From contig JASKLO010000003.1 in assembly GCA_030153605.1 (NCBI GenBank), forward strand, positions 1 to 64,000: a DNA stretch of 64,000 bases, read 5' to 3'. This DNA is from Thermosipho sp. (in: thermotogales) (GTDB lineage Bacteria > Thermotogota > Thermotogae > Thermotogales > Fervidobacteriaceae). Shown here piece by piece: positions 7,351 to 16,603 of the stretch. The position numbers and the translations under genes were made by a program. A model generated the notes under the pieces. That model was given only the letters and a program-made list of their open reading frames with translations. It searched no databases and had not been told where the DNA came from. Each line of letters starts with the position of its first letter. Positions within the stretch are counted from its first letter, which is position 1.

Positions 7351-10300
7351 ATGCCATTAAATTCAAAATATTATTTTTCCTGTGTTAACTGTGAAGATGT
7401 CAATACAGATGAAAGAAATTTAAGAGGATTTCCTTGTGAAAAATGTTTACCAGAAATAAACGATGACTTCTATGAAATTTTAGAAAAAGAGAACAAACTT
7501 TATAAATTAAAGGAGTATAAAAAGTTTAATGAAGAACTAGAAGAATTTATTGGATTTTTTGAAAAAAAGATAAATTTTACAATAAATGGTTATCAAAAAA
7601 CTTGGGCAAGAAGAGTATTGCTGTCAAAAAGTTTTACCATGATTGCACCTACTGGAGTTGGTAAAACAACTTTTGGAATTTTAACAGCTATATGGATGTC
7701 TAAAAAAAATAAAAAATCAATTTTAATTTTTCCAACATTATCTATTGTTAAACAAGTTGTTGAAAGAATAAAAAAACTCGAAAAAAGTGTAAAAGTATTA
7801 TTTTACAGTTCAAATATGAAAAAATCAGAAAAAATAGATTTTGAAACTAATTTTAAAAATGAAAATTATGAAATTTTAATTGTTTCAACGCAATTTATTT
7901 CTAAGCATAGAGAAGATTTTAAAAATAAAAAGTTTGATTTTGTTTTTGTTGATGATGTTGATTCAATCCTCAAAGCTTCTAAAAATATAGAAACAATTAT
8001 AGCTTTAACTGGTGTGCCTGAAACTGTAATAGAAGATACTTTGAAAAAAATAATGAAAGGTCAAAAACCAGATTTAAAAGATATAAAGCATGGTGTTTTA
8101 GTAGTTTCTTCTGCAACTGCAAAACCCAAAGGAATTAGACCTTTATTATTTAGATATATTTTCAATTTTAATTTAGGAAAAGCCACTTTTCTATCTAGAA
8201 ATATCGAACATATAAGGTTTAAGGAGAAAAAATTTGAAAAATTACTTGAAGTTTTAAACGTTTTGAAAGATGGAATTATTATTTATGTTCCCAATGAAGA
8301 AGAAGGGAAAAAATTAAGAGAAAAACTAGAAAAAAGTGGAATTAAAGTAGGAGTAAGCTGGGAGAATTTTGAAGAAAGTTTTGAAAAGTTTAAATATGGA
8401 GAACTTAAAATTTTAATTGGTATTTCAAATTATTATGGAAAACTTGTAAGAGGAATAGATTTGCCTGAAAGAATAAAATTTGTAATTTTTTGGGGGTTAC
8501 CTAAATTTAGATTGGAAGAAGAAAATTTAGAAATTCCTGACTTTTATACTTATATTCAAGCAACGGGTAGGACTTCAAGATTATTATTTGGGAATTTAAT
8601 AAAAGGTTTAAGTATTGTTTTTGAAGAGGATGACCAACTTTTTGAAAAATTATCTACAAGGCTTATATGGGTTTCTGATGAGGAGTTTTTTGATCCTTCT
8701 GAAGTAGATTTAAAAAAATTAGTTGAGGAAGTTATAAAATCTAGAGAAAATATTAAAAAAGAGGGTTTCAAGGTACTATCTAAAATGATAGTAGTCGAAT
8801 CACCTACTAAGGCAGAAACTTTGGCAAAATTTTTTGGAATTTCCTCTATTAGACAATTTAACGGTCTTTTTGTTTTTGAGACTATAACAAAAGAAGGTTT
8901 GACACTTTTAACAGCTTCCCGAGGTCATACATATGATTTAGTAACCAAATCTGGATATCATGGTGTTGAAGTAAAAAATGGAAAGTTTGTTCCGGTTTAC
9001 AGTACAATAAAAAGATGTAAAAATTGTGGTTATCAGTTTGTTGATGAAAATGAAAAATGTCCGAAATGTGGTTCTACTGAAATTGACAATAAAATTCATG
9101 TTTTAAAAGGTTTAAAAGAATTAGCTTTAGAGATTGATGAAATTTTAATTGCTTCTGATCCAGATGTTGAAGGTGAAAAAATAGCATACGATATTGCACA
9201 GTATTTATTTCCCATCAATAAAAATATCAAACGAATAGAATTGCATGAAATAACTAGATCAGGTTTAAATAAAGGATTGACAGAAAAAAGAGAACTAAAT
9301 GAAAATTTAGTTAAATCTCAAGTTGTAAGGCGAATTGAAGATAGATGGATAGGTTTTGAACTTAGCCAGAAATTGCAGAAAAAATTCAAACGGATACTTT
9401 CAGCTGGAAGAGTTCAAAGTACAGTGTTAGGTTGGATTATTGAAAGAGAAGAAGAATATAAAAAAAGTGTTAAGAACTTTACAAATTTTACATTTAAAAG
9501 TGGATTAAAAGTTGAACTGGAAGGAATACATGAAAATGTTTCGATTAAAATTTTAAAAAAATATGAAGATAAAATAATGCCTCCACCACCATTTAGCACT
9601 TCAAGTTTACTTTCTGAGATTTCTAAAAAATATAAATTTTCAGTTGCTGAGATAATGAATATTTTACAAGATTTGTTTGAAAATGGATTTATTACTTATC
9701 ATAGAACAGATTCGATAAGAATATCACCTTTTGGGCAAAAAATAGCCGAAAAATATTTGAAAAATAAGGGCTTAGAGTATCTTTATCATCCGAGAAGCTG
9801 GAGTGAAGAAGGGGCTCATGAGGGTATAAGGCCTGTTAAACCTGTGGATCCAGATGAATTAAAAGAAATGCTTAAGGATAAAATAATTAATATTGGTAAA
9901 AAACATCTTTTAATATACAAAGAAATCTTTAACAGATTTTTAGCAAGCCAATCTAGAGAAGTAAAAGTACAAAAAGCAGTAATCGAAATATCATCTAAAA
10001 ATTTGAAAAATGAGCAAGAAATAATCACTCAAATTTTAGAAGATGGTTGGAACTTTTTTTTGCCAATAAAAGTCACATCAATAATGGAAAATGATGAAAT
10101 AGTAGATCGAAAGATATACAAAAAACATACTGTTCCACTGTTCACTCAGGCAAGTTTAATAGAAGAAATGAAATTAAAAAACATTGGAAGACCTTCCACC
10201 TATGCAAAAATTATTTCAATTTTATTTGAAAGGCGTTATATAATTGAAGATAGATTTAAAAGAGTTATGCCAACAAAATTGGGTAAAATGGTTTATGGAT

Positions 10301-10443
10301 TTTTATCAAAAAACTACAAACATTTTATTAGTGAAGAAACAACTAGAAATCTAGAAAAATTAATGGATGAAGTAGAAAATGGAAAAACGGATTTTGAAAA
10401 TGCTTTGCTTAATATTTATGAATCAGTAAAGGGGGTGGGATAA
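7351..10443 (+). CDS. rgy: Reverse gyrase
   Basis: Fusion of a helicase-like domain and a type IA topoisomerase that adds positive supercoils with ATP, a hallmark of hyperthermophiles and some thermophiles. Start ATG 7351 follows AAAGGGGGA and gives 1030 residues; upstream frame lies in the terminator. Zinc finger 1 has Cys 11, 14, 29 and 32. Walker A is A-P-T-G-V-G-K-T-T (Lys 105) and the DEAD-type box is V-D-D-V-D. The topoisomerase part starts near residue 478 ([11 protein letters not shown]), with zinc finger 2 (C-K-N-C and C-P-K-C), [14 protein letters not shown] and catalytic Tyr 783 in F-I-T-Y-H-R-T-D-S. The latch between helicase strands is reduced to about a dozen residues. The KaiC-like gene follows with a 1-base overlap (TAATG). 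Confidence 0.97.
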   Translation: MPLNSKYYFSCVNCEDVNTDERNLRGFPCEKCLPEINDDFYEILEKENKLYKLKEYKKFNEELEEFIGFFEKKINFTINGYQKTWARRVLLSKSFTMIAPTGVGKTTFGILTAIWMSKKNKKSILIFPTLSIVKQVVERIKKLEKSVKVLFYSSNMKKSEKIDFETNFKNENYEILIVSTQFISKHREDFKNKKFDFVFVDDVDSILKASKNIETIIALTGVPETVIEDTLKKIMKGQKPDLKDIKHGVLVVSSATAKPKGIRPLLFRYIFNFNLGKATFLSRNIEHIRFKEKKFEKLLEVLNVLKDGIIIYVPNEEEGKKLREKLEKSGIKVGVSWENFEESFEKFKYGELKILIGISNYYGKLVRGIDLPERIKFVIFWGLPKFRLEEENLEIPDFYTYIQATGRTSRLLFGNLIKGLSIVFEEDDQLFEKLSTRLIWVSDEEFFDPSEVDLKKLVEEVIKSRENIKKEGFKVLSKMIVVESPTKAETLAKFFGISSIRQFNGLFVFETITKEGLTLLTASRGHTYDLVTKSGYHGVEVKNGKFVPVYSTIKRCKNCGYQFVDENEKCPKCGSTEIDNKIHVLKGLKELALEIDEILIASDPDVEGEKIAYDIAQYLFPINKNIKRIELHEITRSGLNKGLTEKRELNENLVKSQVVRRIEDRWIGFELSQKLQKKFKRILSAGRVQSTVLGWIIEREEEYKKSVKNFTNFTFKSGLKVELEGIHENVSIKILKKYEDKIMPPPPFSTSSLLSEISKKYKFSVAEIMNILQDLFENGFITYHRTDSIRISPFGQKIAEKYLKNKGLEYLYHPRSWSEEGAHEGIRPVKPVDPDELKEMLKDKIINIGKKHLLIYKEIFNRFLASQSREVKVQKAVIEISSKNLKNEQEIITQILEDGWNFFLPIKVTSIMENDEIVDRKIYKKHTVPLFTQASLIEEMKLKNIGRPSTYAKIISILFERRYIIEDRFKRVMPTKLGKMVYGFLSKNYKHFISEETTRNLEKLMDEVENGKTDFENALLNIYESVKGVG

Positions 10444-11147
10444 TGAAAAAAATTGAAACAGGAATTCCAGGAATGGATGAACTTTTAAACGGAGGAATAC
10501 CAGAAAAAAATGTCGTATTATTAAGCGGGGGACCTGGAACTGGAAAATCAATATTTTCTCAACAGTTTTTATGGCATGGTTTGCAAAAAAACGAACCTGG
10601 TATTTATGTTGCTTTAGAAGAACATCCAATACAAGTTAGGCAAAATATGCTTCAATTTGGATGGAATGTTAAACCTTATGAAGAAAAAGGAATTTTTGCT
10701 TTAGTTGATGCATTTACAGCTGGTGTTGGAAAATCAAAAGAATTTGAAAAATATATTGTCCTTGATCTTACTGATTTAAGAGATTTTATTGATGTTTTAA
10801 GACAAGCTATAAAAGATACTAATGCAAAAAGAGTTGTTGTAGATTCTGTCACAACCCTTTATTTGAATAAACCTGCTTTTGCAAGAAGTATAATTTTGCA
10901 ACTTAAAAGGGTGTTAGCTGGAACAGGATGCACATCGTTATTCGTGAGTCAGATAAGTGTTGATGAAAGAGGATTTGGAGGGCCAGGTGTTGAACACGGT
11001 GTAGATGGTATTATCAGATTGGATTTAGACGAAATAGACGGAGAATTGAAAAGATCATTAATTATTTGGAAAATGAGAGGGACAAGTCATTCGTTAAAAA
11101 GACATTATTTTGAAATTACAGATAAAGGGATAACAATTATAAAATAA
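10443..11147 (+). CDS. KaiC-like RecA-fold ATPase, single domain
   Basis: The 234-residue protein has one KaiC domain. Walker A is G-G-P-G-T-G-K-S (residues 29-36), the KaiC-type catalytic Glu pair is at 59-60 (A-L-E-E-H-P), and Walker B ends V-V-V-D-S (Asp 134). Cyanobacterial KaiC has two such domains and a phosphorylation tail. This short form resembles archaeal KaiC paralogues, which act as ATP-dependent sensory or regulatory proteins and are often hexameric. It starts inside the reverse gyrase stop (TAATG), so translation is coupled. A RadA-like recombinase role is less likely because the DNA-binding loops and N-terminal domain of RadA are absent. Its partner is probably the next gene product. 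The physiological role is unknown. Confidence 0.88.
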   Translation: MKKIETGIPGMDELLNGGIPEKNVVLLSGGPGTGKSIFSQQFLWHGLQKNEPGIYVALEEHPIQVRQNMLQFGWNVKPYEEKGIFALVDAFTAGVGKSKEFEKYIVLDLTDLRDFIDVLRQAIKDTNAKRVVVDSVTTLYLNKPAFARSIILQLKRVLAGTGCTSLFVSQISVDERGFGGPGVEHGVDGIIRLDLDEIDGELKRSLIIWKMRGTSHSLKRHYFEITDKGITIIK

Positions 11148-11162
11148 AAGGAGGTGGTATTT

Positions 11163-11591
11163 GTGATACCACTCAATCCAGTAGGTAGGCAAGAAATTCA
11201 CAAACTTGAAAGTATTCTTTTGTTTGCAACTCTTTTTAGGAAAGAGGTTTTAGATTTAATTAAGGATCCATCAGAAAGGTTGACTTGGGTAGATAGTTTA
11301 GCTGTTGCCGCAGGTGCTATTGCAAGAGAGAAAGCTGGTATGAGAGTTTCAGAAATTGCCGAAGAACTTGGTAGAACAGAGCAAACTATTAGAAAACATT
11401 TAAAAGGAGAAAGTAAAGCAGGTGAATTGGTAAGAGAAACTTATGATTTAATTAAAGAAGGAAAATTAGACGAATCTCAAGTTGATTTAAGTTTGATTTT
11501 AGAAGAAAACTCAAAGTTAAAAAGTGAAAATGAAAAGTTGAAAAGTTTACTTAAAGAAATTTATGAAAAAATAGGTGAATTTTTAGAATAA
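11163..11591 (+). CDS. KaiC-associated regulatory protein with HTH (near-KaiC domain)
   Basis: The 142-residue protein starts E-S-I-L-L-F-A-T-L-F-R-K-E-V-L-D-L and continues into D-P-S-E-R-L-T-W-V-D-S-L-A-V-A-A-G. This resembles the domain described as regularly encoded next to KaiC homologues (TIGR03879 type; recalled, not searched). A helix-turn-helix follows near residues 60-85 (M-R-V-S-E-I-A-E-E-L-G, then T-E-Q-T-I-R-K-H-L-K-G), then an acidic segment and a C-terminal coiled coil (about 115-142). GTG 11163 lies 7 bases after AGGAGGT; the GTG at 11154 overlaps that site. It probably binds DNA or the KaiC-like ATPase. Third gene of the reverse gyrase operon. Confidence 0.75.
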   Translation: MIPLNPVGRQEIHKLESILLFATLFRKEVLDLIKDPSERLTWVDSLAVAAGAIAREKAGMRVSEIAEELGRTEQTIRKHLKGESKAGELVRETYDLIKEGKLDESQVDLSLILEENSKLKSENEKLKSLLKEIYEKIGEFLE

Positions 11592-11603
11592 TATTAAACT
11601 ATG

Positions 11604-11628
11604 AAGGCAGGGTTTACCCCTGCCTTTT
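11604..11628 (+). terminator. Terminator of the reverse gyrase-KaiC operon
   Basis: AAGGCAGGG (11604-11612), loop TTTAC, CCCTGCCTT (11618-11626), ending in a T-run. The 9-bp stem lies 12 bases after the HTH gene stop. Confidence 0.88.
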
Positions 11629-11720
11629 ATAATTTTTAAGCATACTAATGTAAAAAATAGTATAAAGCAGTATAAAAAAGAATAAATAAGATAAAATATT
11701 TTAATTTATGAAAAAATTAG

Positions 11721-11749
11721 TTGATAAGTTTTATATTTTTAGTTATACT
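11721..11749 (+). promoter_or_regulatory. Promoter of the COG2403-ornithine carbamoyltransferase operon
   Basis: -35 TTGATA (11721-11726), 17-base spacer, -10 TATACT (11744-11749), 40 bases before the ATG at 11789. It excludes an upstream start for the COG2403 gene. Confidence 0.7.
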
Positions 11750-11788
11750 AAAAATAGGTCGAATCAAAAAAATACAGGAGGTGCGTTT

Positions 11789-13123
11789 ATGGCTAAGAAA
11801 AAAGTTATTATTATGGGTGCTGCAGGAAGGGATTTTCATAATTTTAACACTTATTTCAGAAATAATCCAAATTATGAGGTAGTGGCTTTTACTGCGACAC
11901 AAATTCCTGATATTGAAGGTAGAGTATATCCACCAGAACTAGCAGGAGAATTATATCCAAATGGAATTCCTATTGAACCAGAAGAAAAGCTTGTTGAATT
12001 AATTAAAGAACACAATGTTGATGAGGTTATTTTAGCGTATAGTGACCTTCCACATCAATATGTTATGGAAAAGGCTGAAATAGTTCTTGCTGCCGGTGCT
12101 GATTTTAAACTCATGGGTCCAAATAATACAATGATTAAGTCTACAAAACCAGTAATCTCAATTTGTGCAATTAGAACCGGATGTGGAAAGAGTCAAACAA
12201 CAAGAAGAGTTTTAGATATTTTAAGAAGTTTAGGTAAAAAGGTAATTTCTATCAGACACCCAATGCCATATGGAGATTTAGTAGCTCAAAAAGTTCAGAG
12301 ATTTGCAGATTATGCTGACCTTGATAAACACAAATGTACAATTGAAGAAAGAGAAGAATACGAGCCACATATTGACAGGAAGAGTGTAATCTATGCAGGA
12401 GTAGATTATGAAGCAATTCTAAGAGCTGCAGAAGCAGAAGATCCAGATATAATTCTTTGGGATGGTGGAAATAATGATTTCCCATTCTATAAAACAGACT
12501 TACTAATAACAGTTGTTGACCCTCACAGACCCGGTCATGAAATTTCATATTATCCTGGAATGGCTAATCTCTTAATGGCTGATGTGATAGTAATTAATAA
12601 AGAAGAAACTGCTGATTTAGAGGGTATTGAAATTGTAAGAAAGAATATTGAAAAATGGAATCCAAATGCATTAGTAGTTGATGCAGCATCACCAATTTTT
12701 GTAGAAAATGCTGAAATGATTAAGGGTAAAAGAGTATTAGTTGTTGAAGATGGTCCAACTCTAACCCATGGTGAAATGAGATATGGTGCAGGATATGTTG
12801 CTGCAAAGAAATTTGGTGCTAGTGAAATCATTGATCCAAGACCATTTGCTGTTGGATCAATAATTGATACCTATAAAAAATATTCACATTTAGACTCAAT
12901 ACTTCCAGCTATGGGATATGGAGAAAAACAAATGAAAGAATTAGAAGAAACAATTAATAATTCTGATGCTGATTTAGTTATAATTGGAACTCCAATTGAT
13001 TTAAGAAGAGTAACTAAACTCAATAAGCCTGCAGTTAGAGTAACTTATGAACTCCAAGAAATAGGTAAACCAAATCTTGAGGACATATTAAAAGAATTTT
13101 TGCAAAAGAAAGGCTTGTTATAA
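11789..13123 (+). CDS. COG2403 P-loop protein, cyclic 2,3-diphosphoglycerate synthetase-like
   Basis: The 444-residue protein has an N-terminal nucleotide-binding fold (K-K-V-I-I-M-G-A-A-G-R-D-F-H-N-F) and a central P-loop, I-R-T-G-C-G-K-S-Q-T-T (about residues 122-132). Later come L-W-D-G-G-N-N-D and V-V-D-P-H-R-P-G-H-E. This pattern is typical of the family annotated as predicted GTPase or cyclic 2,3-diphosphoglycerate synthetase. ATG 11789 follows AGGAGGTG. Ornithine carbamoyltransferase follows after a hairpin. The neighbour hints at a role in carbamoyl phosphate or arginine metabolism rather than cDPG production, but no activity can be assigned from sequence. Confidence 0.75.
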   Translation: MAKKKVIIMGAAGRDFHNFNTYFRNNPNYEVVAFTATQIPDIEGRVYPPELAGELYPNGIPIEPEEKLVELIKEHNVDEVILAYSDLPHQYVMEKAEIVLAAGADFKLMGPNNTMIKSTKPVISICAIRTGCGKSQTTRRVLDILRSLGKKVISIRHPMPYGDLVAQKVQRFADYADLDKHKCTIEEREEYEPHIDRKSVIYAGVDYEAILRAAEAEDPDIILWDGGNNDFPFYKTDLLITVVDPHRPGHEISYYPGMANLLMADVIVINKEETADLEGIEIVRKNIEKWNPNALVVDAASPIFVENAEMIKGKRVLVVEDGPTLTHGEMRYGAGYVAAKKFGASEIIDPRPFAVGSIIDTYKKYSHLDSILPAMGYGEKQMKELEETINNSDADLVIIGTPIDLRRVTKLNKPAVRVTYELQEIGKPNLEDILKEFLQKKGLL

Positions 13124-13127
13124 AGCT

Positions 13128-13149
13128 AGCGGGGATTTTCCCCGCTTAC
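13128..13149 (+). terminator. Hairpin between the COG2403 gene and argF
   Basis: AGCGGGGA (13128-13135), loop TTT, TCCCCGCT (13139-13146). No long T-run follows (ACTTTT) and the next ribosome binding site begins within 12 bases. It is probably a partial terminator or mRNA processing element inside the operon. Confidence 0.65.
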
Positions 13150-13169
13150 TTTTGGATAGGAGGGATTTT

Positions 13170-14108
13170 ATGGGAATGAATTTAAAAGGAAGATCTTTGT
13201 TAACATTACTAGATTATTCTCCAGACGAAATTAGATATTTACTTGAAATATCAAAAACCTGTAAAGCAGACAGTAGGTCAGGAATAGTTCATCAACGTTT
13301 TAAAGGAAAAACTCTTGCAATGATTTTTGAAAAAAGATCAACAAGAACAAGAGTTGCTTTTGAAACTGCTTTTGGTGAAGAAGGTGGGCATCCTTTATTT
13401 TTGTCTACACAAGATATCCAGCTTGGTGCTAAAGAATCAATAGAGGATACTGCTAGAGTCTTGGGTAGAATGGTAGATGCAATTATGTTTAGAGGTTTTA
13501 AACAAGAAACTGTTGAAATTCTTGCAAAATATTCAGGAGTACCTGTATATAACGCATTAACTGATTTGTATCATCCTACACAGGTTTTGGCTGATTTAAT
13601 GACAATAGAGGAGAACTTTGGAAAGCTTAAAGGAATCAAAATGGTATTCATGGGTGATGGGAGAAATAATATGGCAAACTCTTTAATGATTGGTTCTGCA
13701 AAAATGGGGCTTCATTATGTAATTTGTTCACCAAAGGAATTAAGGCCAAATGAAGATTTAGTTAATAAATGTATGGAAATTTCTAAAATAACTGGAGCAA
13801 AGATTGAATTTACTGAAAATGTTGATGAAGCCGTAAAAGGTGCAGATGTTATTTATACTGATGTTTGGGCTTCTATGGGTGAGGAAAGTAAAGCTGAAGA
13901 AAGAATAAAATTATTAAGTCCATATCAAGTGAATGAAGAAGTAATGAAAAAAACAGGAAAACCCGAAACAATTTTTATGCATTGTTTACCTGCTGTAAAG
14001 GGTCAGGAGGTTACTTCTGATGTAATTGAAGGTCCACAAAGCAAAGTATGGGATGAGGCAGAAAATAGAAAACATACAATTAAAGCATTGATGTTAGCAA
14101 CAATTTAG
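13170..14108 (+). CDS. argF: Ornithine carbamoyltransferase
   Basis: The 312-residue enzyme carries K-R-S-T-R-T-R-V-A-F-E (carbamoyl phosphate loop), Y-H-P-T-Q-V-L-A-D and M-H-C-L-P-A (ornithine/catalytic Cys loop). It interconverts carbamoyl phosphate plus ornithine with citrulline plus phosphate. ATG 13170 lies about 6 bases after AGGAGGG; the TTG at 13152 lies upstream of that site. No other arginine biosynthesis gene is nearby, and no carbamate kinase or arginine deiminase, so biosynthetic (ArgF) and catabolic (ArcB) roles cannot be told apart. Confidence 0.95.
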   Translation: MGMNLKGRSLLTLLDYSPDEIRYLLEISKTCKADSRSGIVHQRFKGKTLAMIFEKRSTRTRVAFETAFGEEGGHPLFLSTQDIQLGAKESIEDTARVLGRMVDAIMFRGFKQETVEILAKYSGVPVYNALTDLYHPTQVLADLMTIEENFGKLKGIKMVFMGDGRNNMANSLMIGSAKMGLHYVICSPKELRPNEDLVNKCMEISKITGAKIEFTENVDEAVKGADVIYTDVWASMGEESKAEERIKLLSPYQVNEEVMKKTGKPETIFMHCLPAVKGQEVTSDVIEGPQSKVWDEAENRKHTIKALMLATI

Positions 14109-14140
14109 TTTTTATAAAAACTTTTTTAAATAATATGTAA

Positions 14141-14172
14141 TTTGGCTTCGGTGAATCCGAAGCCAAATTTTT
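14141..14172 (+). terminator. Terminator after argF
   Basis: TTTGGCTTCGG (14141-14151), loop TGAAT, CCGAAGCCAAA (14157-14167), then five T. An 11-bp stem between convergent argF and the HAD gene. Confidence 0.93.
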
Positions 14173-14250
14173 ATTAAAATAATCTAGATAAAAAATTGTA
14201 TAATTTCTGTTATACAATGCAAATTAAATGGTTTAAAATTTTATTAAAAG

Positions 14251-14898
14251 TTATTCATTGTTATTAAAAAGATTCTCTGAAAATAACTTTTCCAATTCAT
14301 CGTTATTTTCAATATGTATAAATCTAATATTTGCTAATTCAGAAGCTTTATCAAAATCAGAATCACCTATCATGACACAATTTTCAGGTTGTAAATTCAA
14401 TTTTTCTAAAATTTCCTCAAAAAATTTTGGATTGGGTTTTGCAAAATGAGAATTTTCCATGTGAGAAACATATAAAAATTCATTTGGGGATAACCCAGCA
14501 AATTTTATTCTTTTTTCCACTGCAATTTTTGGAAATAAAGGATTAGAAGCAAAAATAAGTTTATGATTAGTATTTTTAATCTTTTTAATTATATTTTCTT
14601 TAGGAACAGTTACCTTTTTTATCTCATCAAATTCATTTTCATAAAAGCTAATAAAAAGATTAATCCAATAATTTTTATCTAAAGAGCTTTTAGAAGAAAT
14701 AATATCTAAAAATTTTTCAAATAAAGTGATTTCTTTATCATTATTTTTCAAAGTTTCATATACAGATTCCATAACTAACTTATGTATTACCTCAAATGGC
14801 AAATTTGATTTTTTACTTAAAAGTGAAAAATAAAGTTTATAAAACTCTTCGGACCTATCTTCAACTAATGTCCCATCGTAGTCTAAAAATATATACAT
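14251..14898 (-). CDS. HAD superfamily phosphatase
   Basis: The 215-residue haloacid dehalogenase-like hydrolase has motif I F-L-D-Y-D-G-T-L-V at residues 4-12 (nucleophile Asp 6), motif II F-A-S-N-P, and motif III/IV V-M-I-G-D-S-D-F-D-K-A. The helical segment after motif I indicates a C1-type cap. Such enzymes remove phosphate from small metabolites (phosphoglycolate, sugar phosphates); the substrate is unknown. ATG follows AAGGAGG. It lies 15 bases downstream of the nitroreductase gene, in the same transcript. Confidence 0.9.
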   Translation of the reverse strand: MYIFLDYDGTLVEDRSEEFYKLYFSLLSKKSNLPFEVIHKLVMESVYETLKNNDKEITLFEKFLDIISSKSSLDKNYWINLFISFYENEFDEIKKVTVPKENIIKKIKNTNHKLIFASNPLFPKIAVEKRIKFAGLSPNEFLYVSHMENSHFAKPNPKFFEEILEKLNLQPENCVMIGDSDFDKASELANIRFIHIENNDELEKLFSENLFNNNE

Positions 14899-14913
14899 TT
14901 AAAAAACCTCCTT

Positions 14914-15474
14914 TTAAAAATTGTTGAATGATACTATTTCATCAATATTTTTTCTTTTTTGTTTATTTTTTGATTCATTTGAATAACCAATTGGAAGAAT
15001 GACTTCAAGTTTATAATATTTAGGTGCATTTACAAGTTTTGAAATTTCTAGAGGGTTTGGAGGAGTATAGGTAACTGTTGATAAATTTTTTTCTTCTAGA
15101 GCTAAAAGTAAATAACCAATAGAAATCCAAGTGGATTCTTTTGAAAATGGAAAGCGAATGTCAGAAAACACTAATAATAAATAAGGAGCACTGTTTAAAA
15201 ACTCTTTTTCCCAACTAATATTGTTCGTTATTAAAAATTCTTTTAATTTTCCTTTGGCTTTTTCGAAAAAAGTTTTTTCAGCTTTTTCAGCAATAATTTT
15301 AATTTTTCTTTTAATTTGAGGGTCATCAATTATCAAAAAATGCCACGGCTGAGAATTCATGCCAGAAGGAGCTTCTTTAGCAACTTTAATCGTATAAAGA
15401 ATATCATCAATGTTAGGAACGTCAGATTTGAATTTTCGAACAGTTTTCCGATTTTTTGCTAATTTGTAAATCAC
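14914..15474 (-). CDS. Nitroreductase family FMN oxidoreductase
   Basis: The 186-residue protein has the classical N-terminus N-R-K-T-V-R-K-F and A-P-S-G-M-N-S-Q-P-W-H-F, which bind FMN phosphate, plus S-I-G-Y-L-L-L-A-L-E in the dimer helix. It would reduce nitro or quinone compounds with NAD(P)H. GTG 15474 is chosen because AGAGGTGG lies 7 bases upstream; the more distal GTG at 15498 lies before that site. The physiological substrate is unknown. Confidence 0.9.
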   Translation of the reverse strand: MIYKLAKNRKTVRKFKSDVPNIDDILYTIKVAKEAPSGMNSQPWHFLIIDDPQIKRKIKIIAEKAEKTFFEKAKGKLKEFLITNNISWEKEFLNSAPYLLLVFSDIRFPFSKESTWISIGYLLLALEEKNLSTVTYTPPNPLEISKLVNAPKYYKLEVILPIGYSNESKNKQKRKNIDEIVSFNNF

Positions 15475-15506
15475 AGGTAAACCACCTCTTTTATTCACTT
15501 TTAGAT

Positions 15507-15539
15507 ATTATAGCATATGTAAGTATTTTGTAGTATAAT
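15507..15539. promoter_or_regulatory. Divergent promoters: nitroreductase (minus) and PAS/GAF-like gene (plus)
   Basis: On the minus strand an extended -10, TGC-TATAAT, lies at 15515-15507. On the plus strand TATAAT lies at 15534-15539, nine bases before the ribosome binding site of the next gene. Neither has a clear TTGACA-like -35. Confidence 0.5.
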
Positions 15540-15561
15540 TTAAATACAGGAGGTGATTTTT

Positions 15562-16389
15562 ATTTTTGAAAAATTACTTTATAAACTTTCTGATATTGTT
15601 GTTTTAGAAAAAAGTAATGGATTTAAGATTTTGGATACAAAATATATTAAAGAAACTTCCAAGAAAATTTTTAAATTATTCTTAGCTGAAATTGGTCATA
15701 AAACTATTGGTAAAGAGAGCTTTGAAATTGAATATGAATATAAAAATAAAATTTTCAAAGTCGTGGCTATTGAAACAGAAGAAAATAGTAGGATTTACTC
15801 ATTCCAAGAAATTTCAAAACTAAAAGAATTTGAAATGTACAAAAATATGCTTGAGTTTATTAACCAAATTCAAAAAAATTTTGTAGAAAAAATTTTTACA
15901 GGAAATTTTTCTAAAAAAGATTGGAAAGTTTTTTTGAGAAAATTTGTTAAAATTTTTCCTAATATCGATTTTGCAAGTTTAATATTAAAAGATAAAAATG
16001 GAGACTTTAAATACGTAAGTGTTTACAATCATGACTTTGAAGGATTGAAAAATTTGAGATTAAAAAAAGAAGATTTTGTACCTGAAAGATTTGAAAAGGT
16101 TACAGTAATTAAGCTTGATGAAGTTTTAGAAGAGTATCATTTTTCGGGAAAAAGAAGAAAACAAATTTTAGAAAAACTTCATAAGTATGGAAATTTAACA
16201 AGGATTAAATCGCTTGTTTCTATACCTATTTTTATTGAAAATGAATGTATAGGTTTTGTTGTTGCTGATAATTGGGAAAGAGAAGATGCATTTGATAACA
16301 AAGTTTTCAAAGATTTTTCAAAAATGCTTTCCGAGATTTTATCGAAAGTTTTTCAACATTCAAATTTATATGAAAAAAGCATATTGTGA
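15562..16389 (+). CDS. Putative cytosolic sensor with GAF-like C-terminal domain
   Basis: About 275 residues. The N-terminal third looks like a PAS/GAF-type segment followed by a helix-rich linker. The C-terminal part (about 125-270) resembles GAF: L-V-S-I-P-I-F-I-E-N-E-C-I-G-F-V-V-A-D-N is the typical GAF beta-strand. No output domain (kinase, GGDEF, HTH) is fused. The start is unusual: the only good ribosome binding site, AGGAGGTGAT at 15548-15557, is 8 bases before an ATT codon at 15562. The in-frame GTG at 15553 lies inside it, and no ATG, GTG or TTG follows for over 20 codons. The function is unknown. Confidence 0.6.
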   Translation: MFEKLLYKLSDIVVLEKSNGFKILDTKYIKETSKKIFKLFLAEIGHKTIGKESFEIEYEYKNKIFKVVAIETEENSRIYSFQEISKLKEFEMYKNMLEFINQIQKNFVEKIFTGNFSKKDWKVFLRKFVKIFPNIDFASLILKDKNGDFKYVSVYNHDFEGLKNLRLKKEDFVPERFEKVTVIKLDEVLEEYHFSGKRRKQILEKLHKYGNLTRIKSLVSIPIFIENECIGFVVADNWEREDAFDNKVFKDFSKMLSEILSKVFQHSNLYEKSIL

Positions 16390-16417
16390 TTTAAAAAAAA
16401 AGGAATTAATTTAAAAT

Positions 16418-16449
16418 TTTCTCTACTGAATTTTATAGAGAAATTTTTT
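16418..16449 (+). terminator. Probable terminator after the GAF-like gene
   Basis: TTTCTCTA (16418-16425) pairs with TAGAGAAA (16436-16443), followed by TTTTTT. The stem is AT-rich but the T-run is good. Confidence 0.65.
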
Positions 16450-16603
16450 GTGATATTACATTATTAAGCGAAAAAAGGTTTTTGATTAGTGAGAAGTTTT
16501 TTAATTACATTTTATAAATTAAAAGAGAAAATTTTCTTTTTTTGTAGTGTTTATGTGTTTTATTTAATAAAAACAAAATCAAAATATAAAAGGAGAGAAA
16601 TTT

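Noticed and set aside
11708-11788. N-terminal extension of the COG2403 protein
   Set aside because: A good -35/-10 pair lies inside it, and ATG 11789 has AGGAGGTG upstream.
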